From contig OY540811.1 of the NCBI GenBank assembly GCA_961205875.1, positions 34,503,340 through 34,567,339 on the forward strand: a stretch of DNA of 64,000 nucleotides, in the 5' to 3' direction. Every line of letters starts with the position of its first letter. Position 1 is the stretch's first letter. The notes below the pieces were generated by a model that was not told the DNA's origin, did no database searches, and saw nothing but the letters and a program-made list of their open reading frames with translations. Below, one piece after another: positions 11,440-22,414 of this stretch. This DNA is from Sialis fuliginosa (Eukaryota > Arthropoda > Insecta > Megaloptera > Sialidae). Made by a program: the position numbers and the translations under genes.

Positions 11440-12322
11440 TAGAGATATAAAACAGGACATGCTGATTTTGGATCTTTGTGGTGGTTATATTCAAAATATA
11501 TACAGGAAGTTTTTTTAAGGACTTTCCAGCGGATTATTTCCAAAATAACGAATTTTCAGACAAAAGTTTCAAGGTTTCGAGGGGGCTTAATATTCACAAT
11601 ATGAGTTGACCTTGTAAAGGTCACTATAATGAGTTTTCAGGTTTGACATTTCAAATCTATCTCTCTATATGTTTTGTTGCAGATTCGTAATTTACGAGGA
11701 AAAATAAGCAACTTTTACCTGAAAATATTTTTCTCAAAATGTCTATTTTTATCATATGGAGCAAAACAAAAATAATTTCTGGATACTCAATAATTTTTGA
11801 CTCAAAAACTATGAATTTTTAAGAAAAATCATAAGAGGAAAAAAGTACTTAGCAATGAGTTTTTTTTTTCAAATTTATTATTAAGGTTATATGCAACTTT
11901 TTTATTAGTTGAAATTTTGAAGAAGAAAATTAATTACAAATAAAAAAAAATCTCTGAGAATCATTAAAAAATTATTGAAAATCCAATTTTTGTTTGTTTT
12001 GCTCTAGGTATCAATAGATATCATAAAAAATTTACATTTTCAGGAAAAATATGTCAGGTAAAAGTTGTTTATTTTTCCTCATAAATTACGAGTCAGCAAC
12101 AAAAAATATAGGTTTAAATTTGAAAAAGAAATGTTGAACTTGATATTTTCAAGGTCAACCCATCATTATTTAGCCCACTCGAAATCATGAAACTTTTGTC
12201 TAAAAACTCGTTATTTTAGAAATAATCCGCTGGAAAGTCTAAAAAAAAAACAACCTGTATATATTTTGAATATAACCACCTCAAAGATCCAAACAGCATG
12301 TTATGTTTTATATCTCTGAATT
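11440..12322. mobile_element. Outer palindrome split at its centre
   Basis: Flanking arms of about 63 bp (11440-11500 and 12260-12322) are inverted copies. They share 'agagatataaaaca', 'gatctttg', 'ggttatattc' and 'aaaatata'. They surround a second palindromic element at 11503-12257. The arms meet at a central TA once the inner element is removed. Confidence 0.7.
11503..12257. mobile_element. CAGG-ended palindrome inside another palindrome
   Basis: The ends CAGGAAGTTTTTTTA and its complement are followed inward by 'ctttccagcggattattt' and 'aacga(a/g)ttttcaga'. A related element at 47830-48598 has the same inner blocks but different flanks. The 63-bp palindromic flanks here therefore belong to the target and not to the element. 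Confidence 0.75.
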
Positions 12323-12324
12323 TA

Positions 12325-12380
12325 TTGCTTCCTCGCAATATCGAAGATACGAGAAGCTTTGTGGTCGTTTTAGAATTTTT
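12325..12380 (+). mobile_element. GCTTCCTCGC-family fragment
   Basis: About 50 bp begin TTGCTTCCTCGCAATATCG and match the start of the repeat at 5944. The remainder is absent. Confidence 0.6.
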
Positions 12381-13097
12381 AGTTGTGAGCGGGTAATCGA
12401 ATAGTAATCTTTTTTTGTTATTTTAACGTGGCCTTTCAGGCATTATAATGATCCTATAATATATATAATAATACAGAGTGGGGCTTTTAAAGTGTTACAG
12501 ATTTTTTTTATCTCAGAACCATCGCATATTTGAAAAAAAATGTTCATTCCAATCAATCAACTTCATTTTTTGAAAACATATAGTTTTTATGTAGTAATCT
12601 TATTCTACGTGAAAAAACACGAATCTTTCATTGAAATCTTTTTTTGAACAATCTAAGCCTTCCAGATATCTAACAAAATAATTCGAGAGAAGAAGAATTT
12701 TTTACTCACAGAAACCATAAACTTTAGACAAAAAATACAAGACAAAAAAAAAGTTAATTTTGGTCTAATAAAACTTGGAGAATTATTTTATAAATGTTTT
12801 TTACTACTTTATTTATTTTATTTAAGCAAAAACAAAAAAAAATACGAAAAGGTTAAAAAAAAAACTATAATAATAAAGTTTTATTAGACCAAAATAAACA
12901 TTTCTTGCATCTAGTTCTAGTACTTTTTCGAAAAAAAAAATCTAGTACCTACTTCAATAAATTCAGGAGTAACATTGGTCGTTTATTAAAAAATTCCATT
13001 TATTTTAAGTGTAAAAATAGTGCTTTTTGTTATGAGAAAGACTTTAATATTGAGCTGATTGTACGTAATAATTATATTATTAAACTTAATACATGTA
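12381..13097. other. AT-rich non-coding stretch with small hairpin
   Basis: 'ttttggtctaataaaactt' at about 12757 is mirrored at about 12869-12893. 'tacagagtggggcttttaaa' at about 12474 looks like a decayed CAGG-type end. No gene is seen. Confidence 0.4.
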
Positions 13098-13422
13098 CCG
13101 TGGACCCTACACAAGGGTTACCCAAACCCCACAAAAATTTTACAGCCCTGGCACTTTAGCAGTTAGCGTAACGTCACACTTTTTGCTATATAGAGAAGAA
13201 TATAGCAAAACTGTGGGGTTACGTTAACCCCAGGGTCTCGAAGAATGTTCACTGTGTCACTTTCTAACTATAACTTTTTTTTTCCTACACGAACCTGCTC
13301 TAGACATCCCCCCACCCTCCTGATGCAATCAATGACTAAGCCCGTCTAGTCATCTGACCGAGTGCCAGGGCCGTAAATTTTTTTTATGGGGTTTGGGTAA
13401 CCCCTGTACAGAGCCCTAGGGT
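13098..13422. mobile_element. Foldback MITE, about 325 bp
   Basis: The arms share GGGTTACCCAAACCCCA and 'tttac(a/g)g(c)cctggcac' in inverted order, centred near 13260. The arms are about 60 bp and the loop holds unique sequence. No target duplication is resolved. Confidence 0.7.
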
Positions 13423-13554
13423 TAATAATACTTATATTATTTTTTATTTCTCACGACACGGACGCCGAGACGAGACCGCGGCGTCCTAAGTATTGACGAA
13501 ATGATATCAACTTTATTTTTGTTTTGCCGAAAGTCTTATTTTTAATATAAACAT

Positions 13555-13991
13555 TAGTGTCCGTACAAATAAAATATTAGTTCTATCTGTTCTTTGTGAC
13601 CAAAAAATAAAATACTACAAACTCAGCGTTAACAATAAATATTTAGATCGATATTTTGTAATTTTAATAAATTTTTATGTTTAAACGATTTTCTGCGTTG
13701 CAATAATTAATAAGAATAATAATTAAATTTATAAAAAGAAAAAAATATAAATTCTTTTTTAAATATTTGCCAGATACTAGAAAAATCATATTGTACAGGA
13801 AAAACGGGGAAAAAATAAAAGAAAAGTAGTATTTTAAGAAAAACGTGAAAATTGCTATTTAAAATACACGTTAATTTTAAAGTGCATTTAGCATAGCCTT
13901 AATATTAATTGTCAACGCTGAGTTTGTAGCTATTTTAATTTTTGGTCACTAAGAACAGATAGTTAATATTTCAATTTGTACGGACACTCTT
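13555..13991. mobile_element. hAT-like MITE with 8-bp duplication
   Basis: The ends TAGTGTCCGTACAAAT and its near-complement are flanked by an exact 8-bp direct repeat, ATAAACAT (13547-13554 and 13992-13999). The arms extend inward about 80 bp through 'aactcagcgtt'. Eight-base duplication and a YARNG-type terminus fit the hAT superfamily. It is non-coding. Confidence 0.75.
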
Positions 13992-13999
13992 ATAAACAT

Positions 14000-14500
14000 A
14001 TTATCTTAAATACTTTGTATGATATTATCTGTAAACAAAAACAAAAATAAATCATTTCCTAAAAGATGTTATAGAAAAGTCCTTGAGAAATAATACTAAT
14101 TTACGGAAAAAATCATTTTATCTCACTTTAAAACACGATTAAATAAAACCCAATTTCCATCTTCCTCAAGACATGTATCTCGGATTATGCAATAAAATAT
14201 TAAATGAATAAAACTTTGGTTAAGTTTGAATTCTGCTCCAGCATTAACTGTGCTATCAACAGTGTATCCTCTCCAGTAGAACAGTTGTTAATCTCCTAAT
14301 GGCGTATATAACTATGCACTTAATCTTAGATGTCATAATAACGTGTACAGACAAACTCTGCAATCGATACTTTCAGTGCCGGGTTTGTAGATAGAAGGGT
14401 TTAAATATACAATCAATAATAGGCCATTTTGGTGCCCCACATAACTATAGAAATTAATCTATTCAAACATTATTCCAGACTTTTAAATAACTAAACATTC
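14000..14500. other. Unclassified AT-rich spacer
   Basis: No gene and no recognised repeat is seen. Confidence 0.4.
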
Positions 14501-15311
14501 TATACAGGATGAGTCATATCAGGTGGAACAAACTTGAACGGTTGATCGAGAAAAATATTTCAAGCAAATAAGTTCATATGAACATGTGTCCAGAAATTCT
14601 TCGTGAGGGAGCTACAGACCCTAAAAGATTTTGCCTAAAATTAGTTTTTATTTAATATCTGAAGAACCCATTGTGATACAGTAATGAAATTTTATACCCA
14701 ATTTAGTGTCAATACGTGTTTTCGATTTTCAATCAATGATTATTTAGACCAGGGATGTATGGGGCCAGTGGGTCTCTTTATTTTTGTTCTTAACTTTTTT
14801 TTTATGTTTGGCACTTTTATATGCATATTTTGTGGCATATAAGCATGCTTATATGCCACAAAATACACAGAAATATACATTGTTAATTTGTCAAAAGATC
14901 AACCGTTTACGAGAAATACGATAGTAAAAATAGAATTGCAGAATTTGACACGCTTCAAATTACATAAAATAAAATACTCTTGTTCTAGGATTAAAAATTA
15001 GAAAAAAAAGTTAATATAAATATTCCTCATAATATGACCTATAGCCAGTTGTATTACTGCAATACGTACTTAACTAATTTGATTAAAAACGAAATTGCTA
15101 TCTGTTGATAAGGATGCATTTTTGGAGGTATCTTTACCTGAATTTTTTTTATTATTTTAATTCAAGAACAACAATATAAATTTATTTTGTGTAATTTGAA
15201 GCATCCGTATGAAGTCAAATTCTACCTTTATTTTATTTCTCGTAAATGATCTTATGACAAAATAACTGTATATTTCTGTGTATTTTGTGGCATAAAAGCA
15301 TATAAATAATA

Positions 15312-16257
15312 CGGACAAGAAGTACGTACTACGTGGAATGTTTGGAGCCACTTATGCAGGTGCATTTTTGAGTCAGAAAAAAGAAAAAAAAGTGCCAAGT
15401 TCTACTAATTAAGATCTACATTTTGACACCCCACTTGCCTAAATATCAAAATAAAAAATTGTCTGAAACTCCTGCCTATTATTCCAAAATTAATAATTAT
15501 ATTGTTGACTTTAGTATTTGTCGTTGGTAGTCCTACCAAAGCCTCGCTACCAAAATTTTTTCAGATTTTTTGAGCCAATAGTTACCGAGTTAGAGGGAGG
15601 ATGGACAAAATAAAATGCTGATTTTAGCCCCCTACAGGCGACATTTTTGAGTTAGAAAAAAATATATGGTCATATTCTATTGATTGAGATGTACATTTTG
15701 ACATCCCACATGCGTAAATATAAAAATAAAAATAAATAATTCTATGACACCCCTCCTTATTATTCCAAAATTTTAAATTATATTGTTGACTTTAGTATTT
15801 GTTGTTGGTAGTCACACGAAAGCCTCGATTTTTTGAGCAAGTTACCGAGCTAGAGAGGGGTGGGGCAAAATAAAACACTGCTTTTAGAAAAAAGGGTCAA
15901 ATTCTACTGATAGAGGTCTACATTTTTTGGATTTGCTTTAAAGCCCCCTGCATGCACCATTTTTGCTTTAGAAAAAAAAATAATAAAAGGGTCAAATTCC
16001 GCTTGTTTGGTTATATATTTTAACGTGCCACATGCCTTGGTATAAAAAATAATTTTTTTTACCTAACCCTAGCTCCTTAGTGTCCCCCCTGAAAAATTAT
16101 TTATTCAATAAATTTGTACATATTTTACTAAAGGGTGTCATTTTACATGTTCAGTAAAATTTTCAAGTTTTTAGCTTATATAGTTTACGAGCTATTTGGC
16201 TTTGAGTGAAAAGGACGGACGGACGGAAGTGAGTTAATAGGGTTTCTTCGGAACCCT
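15312..16257 (-). mobile_element. AGGGTTCCG-family element, copy 2
   Basis: On the minus strand it starts AGGGTTCCGAAGAAACCCTA (16257 downward) followed by a CCGTCCGTCC run, and ends near 'gtacgtactacgtg' at about 15321. It lies inside the right arm of the 14505 palindrome. Its interior holds two units of about 245 bp and a partial third. Confidence 0.65.
15390..16080. repeat. Tandem units of about 245 bp
   Basis: 'attatattgttgactttagt' occurs at about 15497 and 15777. The blocks 'ttctactaattaagatctac', 'attattccaaaatt' and 'gttaccgag(t/c)tagag' repeat with similar spacing. A third partial unit follows to about 16080. Homologous blocks are in the copy at 26105. Confidence 0.7.
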
Positions 16258-17030
16258 AAAAAGCCAAACATAGGAAAAATTTTAAGATCAAAAAAATATT
16301 AGCTAAAAATAAAGGGCCCCATACATCCCTGGTTTGAATAATAATCATTAGTTGATACTGGAAATCTATAACATGTATTAATCATAAATAAAAACTAATT
16401 TTAGGCAAAATCTTTAGGGGTATGTAGTTCCCTCGCGAAGAATTTCCGGATACATGTACATTATGATGGTCCTTAGATAGTCCAGTAACTTTATACATCA
16501 CCGCATGCGTTAAATCCGGTAGTTCTGATTTTTTGCAGACTTGTTTATGATGTTGGCCTAATGAATAATCCAAGTTTGTGACCTCGAGCGCCGAACGCAA
16601 CTTTGTCAAAAATCGAAAAAACCGCGAAAAAATCGTTATTTTTTCAAATTTTGGCGATTATAACCCTAAAGGACTAGTTTTTGAAAAAACTTTTTTAGAA
16701 CGTTTTTAAAGTAGACTAAATTTGCTACAATATGATACTAGAATTGTCTCTGTAGACCCAATAGTTTCCGAGATTAAGCCTTTCAAAGTTTATCATTTTT
16801 TTCGAACTTCGCAATTTTTTGCAATTCTGTCGTTCTGAATGAATTTTGACCCTGATTATATTATCGAAGCCCTGTACTTTTATGATGGGATGTTAAAAAT
16901 GAAAATGAGAAGTGTGAACGATGATGTTTAAGCTAAACTACGAATAATGAAGTAAAAAAGATAAGTACAACAAAAGTTAATAAGTTTATTTGTTAAGAAA
17001 TTGAGTAATATTCAAAATCAAAAAATTAAA

Positions 17031-18080
17031 TTAATTTAGCCCTCTTGAAAGGTCCCGGTTGAGGTTCGTCCGTATCTGGACGTATTGGGATGGCATATCC
17101 CCATCAGGGGATGGTGATGAATCGTCGACGTATTGTGCCCACAAGTCATCCTCCATTTCGACATCGGACAGATCGTCGCATCTGGGATATCTACTTCTGC
17201 AACATCAGGTATATTGTCACAAGAGGCCCCGCTGCAGTGCCTGCAGACTGATGAGCATTTTAATCCTGCCTTCCTGCAGCTGCACGCGTTCCCACAACCC
17301 TTCGTGCAGCCACAAGAAATCATCCACAAGAGGTGTTGTGGGGCTGCATCTCTGGTCATCATTTTGGAGTTGAGGCCTTGTGGCGTGGATATCCACCCCC
17401 AGGAGAGAGGGTTCAGTGTGACTCTTAACCACGCCTGTACCTTTAAGAAGATTGTACATGAGAATAGAAAATGATGAATGATATGTAACTGATGCAAGGA
17501 CAAATTTTTACCTAATGGTATGTCCGCAAGGAGTGAAATCGAGCAGAGTCTCGTGTAGGAGGTAACCTGGCTAGATTGAAGCTGGTTTTCGTCGCAGCCC
17601 TGGTGAATAGTTGGTACCACAGCTCGTCAAAGTTATGGGTGTTGGGGTTGCCTCCGTATAGAGCAATTATGACTCGCTCTTCTGCTGCTGCTATCTCGTC
17701 AGGTGTAGAGTTGGTATCGAGAAAAATCACAGCTTGCTTTTCAACGTCCGGATTTTTTTCGACTATGGACATCATTTGCATCTTCCCTAATTGTAAGCCA
17801 AAGAAGCAGGATGTCGAGTCACAACCACTAAAGGCATGGATGAAGAGGAAAAGCTCTGGTTTCAAAGAGGATTGTGAAGAAGCGTTGCTGGAGTACATGA
17901 CATCTGATGCTTTGCCTCTTCCACATTTATTGTAAAAAATTTCACGTTGGTTTGAGATCGCAGTAAGGATGATCAGCAAGTCAATGTCCTCACCAACGAC
18001 TACCACTATATCATAGGTAGAGGCAGCAGTTACAGCTGTAGTGATGATGAGCCTATCAGCATCTTCCTCTGCTTGGAGTA
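17031..18080 (-). pseudogene. PIN/XPG-like plus CXC-domain protein, broken
   Basis: Exon 1 (18080-17512) reads VLQAEEDADRLI, then VVVVGEDIDLLIIL, then LFLFIHAFSGCDSTS. The acidic 'QAEEDAD...GEDIDLL' arrangement resembles the PIN/XPG-type nuclease core. Exon 1 ends RFHSLRTYH followed by TAG, directly before a GTAAAA donor. A 71-bp intron (17511-17441) ends TTAAAG. Exon 2 (17440-17031) resumes in phase with VQAWL and encodes a Cys cluster (CGCTKGCGNACSCRKAG, then further C-x3-C-x2-C-x4-C), like tesmin/TSO1 CXC repeats. A one-base shift near 17185 separates this from an acidic tail (VEMEDDLWAQYVDD) ending at TAA 17031. So one premature stop at the exon end plus one frameshift make it non-functional. 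Similar uncharacterised proteins are, from memory, widespread in insect and cnidarian predictions; this was not checked. The first exon(s) are missing or uncertain. Confidence 0.72.
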
Positions 18081-18271
18081 CTTAGGCATGAAATTTTGGC
18101 TTTATAGTTCATCACCATACCATATAATATTTTAAATGTTCTGTTGTATTATAACTATTTAATAATAATAATAAATAGTGTATGCCAATAATAATAAATT
18201 AAATTCTAAGTTTATCTAAGAAGACAAAAATTAAAACTTTACCAGTTTATTTAATCTTAATCTAATATTAC

Positions 18272-18379
18272 GTGACGACGATGTTGACATGTTTTCATTA
18301 TCAGAGATAATTGTGAACGACTCACTAGAAGAGATTCTGGAAGATCCTGGAATGATCAACTCTATATTTAATGCTGTCT
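18272..18379 (-). other. Possible upstream exon of the PIN/CXC gene
   Basis: On the minus strand an open 108-bp stretch lies between a GTTACAG acceptor (18380) and a GTAATA donor (18271). Its end phase matches that expected for the exon starting at 18080. It is Ser-rich (STSSS near its end). The opposite strand is also open (DDDVDMFSLSEIIVNDSLEE onward, followed by GTAAGG), so the strand is ambiguous. Confidence is low on either reading. Confidence 0.3.
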
Positions 18380-19030
18380 CTGTAACCACGGTAAGGTAGC
18401 AAAATAGACAAGATGGCGGAGCACTGGGGACCAGTTGCTAGGTTCCGATTCGTGACTTCACACGAACAATACTAGCACACTCCGTCGGAGGTAATTGGAA
18501 CTTCATCCCGCTAGAATTATTCGAGTGACGTCTAAAATATTGCAAAAAATTGCGAAGTTCGAAAAAAATGATAAACTTTGAAAGGCTTAATCTCGGAAAC
18601 TATTGGGTCTACAGAGACAATTCTAGTATCATATTGTAGCAAATTTAGTCTACTTTAAAAACGTTCTAAAAAAGTTTTTTCAAAAACTAGTCCTTTAGGG
18701 TTATAATCGCCAAAATTTGAAAAAATAACGATTTTTTCGCGGTTTTTTCGATTTTTGACAAAGTTGCGTTCGGCGCTCGAGGTCACAAACTTGGATTATT
18801 CATTAGGCCAACATCATAAACAAGTCTGCAAAAAATCAGAACTACCGGATTTAACGCATACTACCCCATACATTCAGGCGACAAAGTTACTGGACTAAGA
18901 TGGGGTTGGAACGAAATTTGACTAGGCCACCCCCCAAATCAGCTCCAAAAATTAAAAAGAAAATGTGGAAAAAGTTTCAGCCTCTGTCTTAAAATATTGA
19001 TCTTGAAATAAAAATATCTGCCTTGGGAAC

Positions 19031-19790
19031 CACGGGACTTTCTTATACCTAACCTAACCTAACCTATCAGTGAATTGTATACGTGATTCTTTGTTTATTA
19101 AAACATTTCTAACAAACTAACAAGAAAGAACAAAATGAATAATTTTATATTTATATAACAAGTGATTTTTTAACGTAATAACTGAAAACGGATGTTTACT
19201 CTTGTAAATTTTTGGATTTTTGAATTATTTTTGAAATAAGAAAAAAAATGTTTTAGATGAAAAATGTCGAGTATGTTATTATCTATAATTTATTCCCCAT
19301 ACATTTTTTTCTCTGTTATGAACCATTTGAATTATAATACATTTTTTTACTCAAAAATTCGTTTTTACGAAAAAATGAATAGAACATAAATTATAGATAA
19401 TGATATTACCTACAATTTTTAACTTGACCATTTTTCTCTATTTCGCACTGTTTCAGAGTAATTCGAAAAATTAAAAAATCGACGTAGGTAAACATCCGTA
19501 TCCGGTTGAAAGATCGTTTTCAAAAATAGGACGTTTTCTTCCCAGCCAAAAATTAATATTAAATATAAAATATCACCCTTCTACGATTTGTCGTATTTGA
19601 GTTACAGCGCTTACAGACAGACAGACAGACGGACACACAGACATCATGGCGAAAATAGTCAGAATGGATTAAGGGAAGGTCAAAATAGATAATACCGTCA
19701 AAATCCGGAGTTCGAAAAAAATCGGCTTCACTATAGGTACTTACTTATACTAATGTATATTTCATATATGTACATGGTATAAGAAAGTAA
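19031..19790 (-). mobile_element. 'TTTCTTATAC' repeat family, copy 1
   Basis: It runs from CCACGGGACTTTCTTATAC (19031) to 'catggtataagaaagta' (19789). It carries a (CCTAA)n tract at the left end and a CAGACAGACAGACGGACAC run near 19616-19640. It is the reverse complement of the copy at 27908-29405 and related to 40262-41130. It lacks the insertion seen in the 27908 copy, so it serves as the empty-site reference. Confidence 0.7.
19048..19067 (-). repeat. Short (TTAGG)n tract
   Basis: About four units of CCTAA (TTAGG on the minus strand), the insect telomere-type pentamer, sit at the same position of the repeat family as the tract at 29363-29382. It is therefore part of the element and not evidence of a chromosome end. 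Confidence 0.85.
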
Positions 19791-20359
19791 AAAATGTATT
19801 CTAAATTTAAAAAATTATTCCATATAATTTTCTAACTGGCGCTACTCATTTTTTTCAATTTTAATTTTAGCATCAATTTTTTTTATTTCAAGATGAATAC
19901 TTTCATTGTCAAAGGTTTTTCTGAAACGTTTATCTAGAAATTAAAGAATTTTTTTTCTCTTTATGGAATGACTCAATGACCCATATAGCTGTCAACGTTG
20001 AATCACAAATTTAATTTATCCATCTAGATATGGAATACTTTCAACCATTCAAAATTTTTAGAAAGAGTTTAAGACGTAGTTTAAGTACGCAGGTTCTTGA
20101 AAAATCGAAAAAACACATGTATTTTAAATGGGAAATCACCCTCCTCTGGTAATGGCCAATTTTCAAGATAGAGGGCTGAAACTTTTTCCGCACTTTTTTT
20201 GAATTATTTGGAGCTGATTTGGGGGGGGGGGGCAATCAAAATTCGTTCCAACCCCAACTAAGGACCACTCTATATACATAATATACATATGAAGTTTTTG
20301 TTTAAAATAACATCCTCAATCTACAGTTAAATTTTTTACACTAGTTGTAAATCAACCTG

Positions 20360-22190
20360 TATAATATGAAATATTGAACATTTAATCAATGAAGTACTAA
20401 TGAAGTTCCCCAGTACCATATTATTATTATTAAATTGAATTGAAATACTAAATTGAAAATAAATATTAAGCTAATCATTTCGGCAACAGACCCCTTCATA
20501 TTCGGAGTCATTTGTCATCTTCTATAAGAAACACATCATCACAGTCTGCATCAGTTGCTCACATTCAGAATTACCCGAAATCATTGCCAACAGGTCTATG
20601 AAACTGTCAAACCCTTTTTAAATTTTAAATCACCGTACTCGGCGGAAACAATCACCGCTTCATATTCACGTGAAAGGCTCCATTCTGGAAACGTTAATAC
20701 TTGAGCAACTCCTGAATGCCTAAAATAGCTGAATAATATAATAACTGTTAACAATTTTTTTTGTATACGGCCATTGAACGAACTAAAAACAGTAGCTCTA
20801 ACATGACGAAGGTTCACAGTTCAAATGTGTGAAGCAGTAGCGGTTCTGAAAAGTTTATTGTATGTAAATGTAGTTGCTGTATTTCAACTATCAGGTTAAA
20901 TATGTGTTGCTACAAATTGAGCCTCGACAGCCTAGATCGATATGAAACCAAGGTATGACGGTTTAGCGGAGTATTCGTATATTATAGTATCGACATAAAA
21001 TAGTAATACTTAAATTACTTTCTTATACGGATATACCAAGATAAACGTGAAATGCATGGGGATTTCCTAAACGGTAAGAGATTTGGTGAAATGAGGAAGG
21101 GGTGAGTATTACTACATCAAAAAATATTAATAATTCTATGTGGTTTAGAATATCCAAAAATCTGAAAATTCTGAATTTCTTTAATTGGCTATATCTTTTT
21201 TTGTCATTTACTTTAACAAAAAAAGAATATGTAGGTACTTTTTGTTTGCGGTTTCTTAAAGCACTAGATTGATGTAATTTAAATGTTTATTTCACTTTTA
21301 GTTTCCGAGTTACAAACCCTAACTTTAGTTTTTCTTATGGGCCACTCGTTAAAATATGCTATAATCATAGCATACCTATTTTAATGAGTTTTTTTACTCT
21401 ACTTTACAATGATATGTCACTTGTCATATTTATTTTTGAAAATAAGTCGAAGTACTAAATACCAGTAATCCAAGCTGTTTAGGCTAAAAAGTACCTAAAA
21501 TAGGAATTTTTAGGTACAGTCTTGCTACCTACAGGTTGTTACTTAAGTTTGCTCCGATTTTGGTTGTCCGCGTCAGGAGTGAACCATGGTTGAATTGCAA
21601 AATTCTTCTGATTTTCTGATTTTTTCTAAATAGCGGTCTAAAAAAGTACCAACTATACAAAAAAAAGTTTTAAATAAAAGTTATTTGCTATAAAATTCTC
21701 TACAACCTCCATTTTGAAAAAAAACTAAATCATTTGTTTATTCGCTACGCTGATTAAAAGGGCTAAAAACACACATTTTTAAGCTATAATAACTAATAAA
21801 GTTTAACGTTTTTTAAGTTGATACCCCTGGATAAATTATTTAATTTAATTTGTAGTACAGAACATTCACTGAAAATAAGGACCTGACATCATCAATTGTT
21901 TTTGTTTCATTATTAAGTTGTTAATAATGGAATCATGCTTGTATTTGATTAACAATAAAAGTTTTTCTAAAACCTTTATTTTTGTAAAACTGTTTGTATA
22001 TGTTCCCAAAGACTTATACAATCGATTGCCACCATAAAAAAGTCAATACTTCATTCTTTGAAAAATTATAGCACTAAAATGTAATTGTTTTGTTTTATTA
22101 AGTCGTACGTTTTTTTTAGTATTTATTATAAAAGGAGGTGATTGAAACATATCAATCGAAAGGTACTGTGCCATAGATATGCACAAATAA
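20360..22190. other. Unclassified stretch with possible decayed coding
   Basis: The stretch is mostly AT-rich. At 20460-20830 the minus strand has GC-richer text with open segments in different frames: LTFPEWSLSREYEAVIVSAE, then DSFIDLLAMISGNSECEQL, then ATDADCDDVFLIEDD. These could be remnants of one acidic protein broken by frameshifts. I recognise no family. The rest shows no gene. Confidence 0.3.
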
Positions 22191-22197
22191 TTCGGGC

Positions 22198-22404
22198 AAG
22201 ACATACACGAGTGTATGCCATAAGGGTTCCGAAGTACGTACTACGTGAAATGTTTGGAACCACTTACAGGTGCATTTTTAAGTTAAAGTTAAAATATAAA
22301 AAAGTGTCAAGTTCTACTAATTGAGATCTATATTTTGACATAGCACATGCCTAGATATCAAAATAAAAAATTCATAACCCTTATGGCATACACTCGTGTA
22401 TGTC
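22198..22404. mobile_element. Small foldback around an AGGGTTCCG fragment
   Basis: The arms 'agacatacacgagtgtatgc' (22198) plus 'cataagggtt' are exactly mirrored at 22375-22404. Inside lies a fragment beginning AGGGTTCCGAAGTACGTACT, related to the copy at 15312-16257. Confidence 0.7.
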
Positions 22405-22414
22405 TATGAATTAT

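Larger units (their letters stand above)
16480..18895. mobile_element. Gene-carrying DNA transposon with 350-bp TIRs
   Basis: The ends GTCCAGTAAC and GTTACTGGAC are flanked by TA (16478-16479 and 18896-18897). Terminal inverted repeats at 16480-16824 and 18540-18895 are near-identical over most of their length. The 1.7-kb interior is clearly GC-richer than its surroundings and contains a broken multi-exon minus-strand gene. A second TA-flanked element with the same GTCCAG terminus (53721-55205) lacks this interior. The gene is either the element's own or a captured host-like gene; I cannot tell which. Confidence 0.8.
16467..20267. mobile_element. Nested TIR element with GGTCCTTAG ends
   Basis: The right end reads, inverted, TGGTCCTTAGTTGGGGTTGG and continues 'aacgaa'. 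The left end reads TGGTCCTTAGA, is interrupted by the 16480-18895 element, and resumes AGATGGGGTTGGAACGAA at about 18898. Terminal arms extend inward through 'ggagctgatttgg' and 'gaaactttttcc(g/a)cac'. A second inserted repeat lies at 19031-19790. No coding sequence of its own is visible. Confidence 0.65.
14505..20359. mobile_element. CAGG-ended palindrome split by nested elements
   Basis: The left end CAGGATGAGTCATATCAGGT (14505) opens an arm containing 'ttcatatgaacatgtgtcc' and 'aaaattagtttttatttaat'. The mirrored arm resumes at about 16260-16462. Its final bases reappear at about 20285-20359 ('catatgaagtttttgtttaa' to AACCTG), with TA outside. Insertions are an AGGGTTCCG-family element (15312-16257) and a composite at 16467-20267. 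Relatives lie at 45532-45735, 53086-55376 and 56838-57937. The original length would be about 1.1-1.2 kb. Confidence 0.75.

Noticed and set aside
17059..17935. Plus-strand open frames of 104-119 residues across the 17-kb gene
   Set aside because: They are antisense shadows of the minus-strand PIN/CXC coding sequence, which has recognisable motifs and a proper intron.
19048..19067. Telomere or chromosome end
   Set aside because: Only about four TTAGG units, located inside a dispersed repeat that recurs at 29363.
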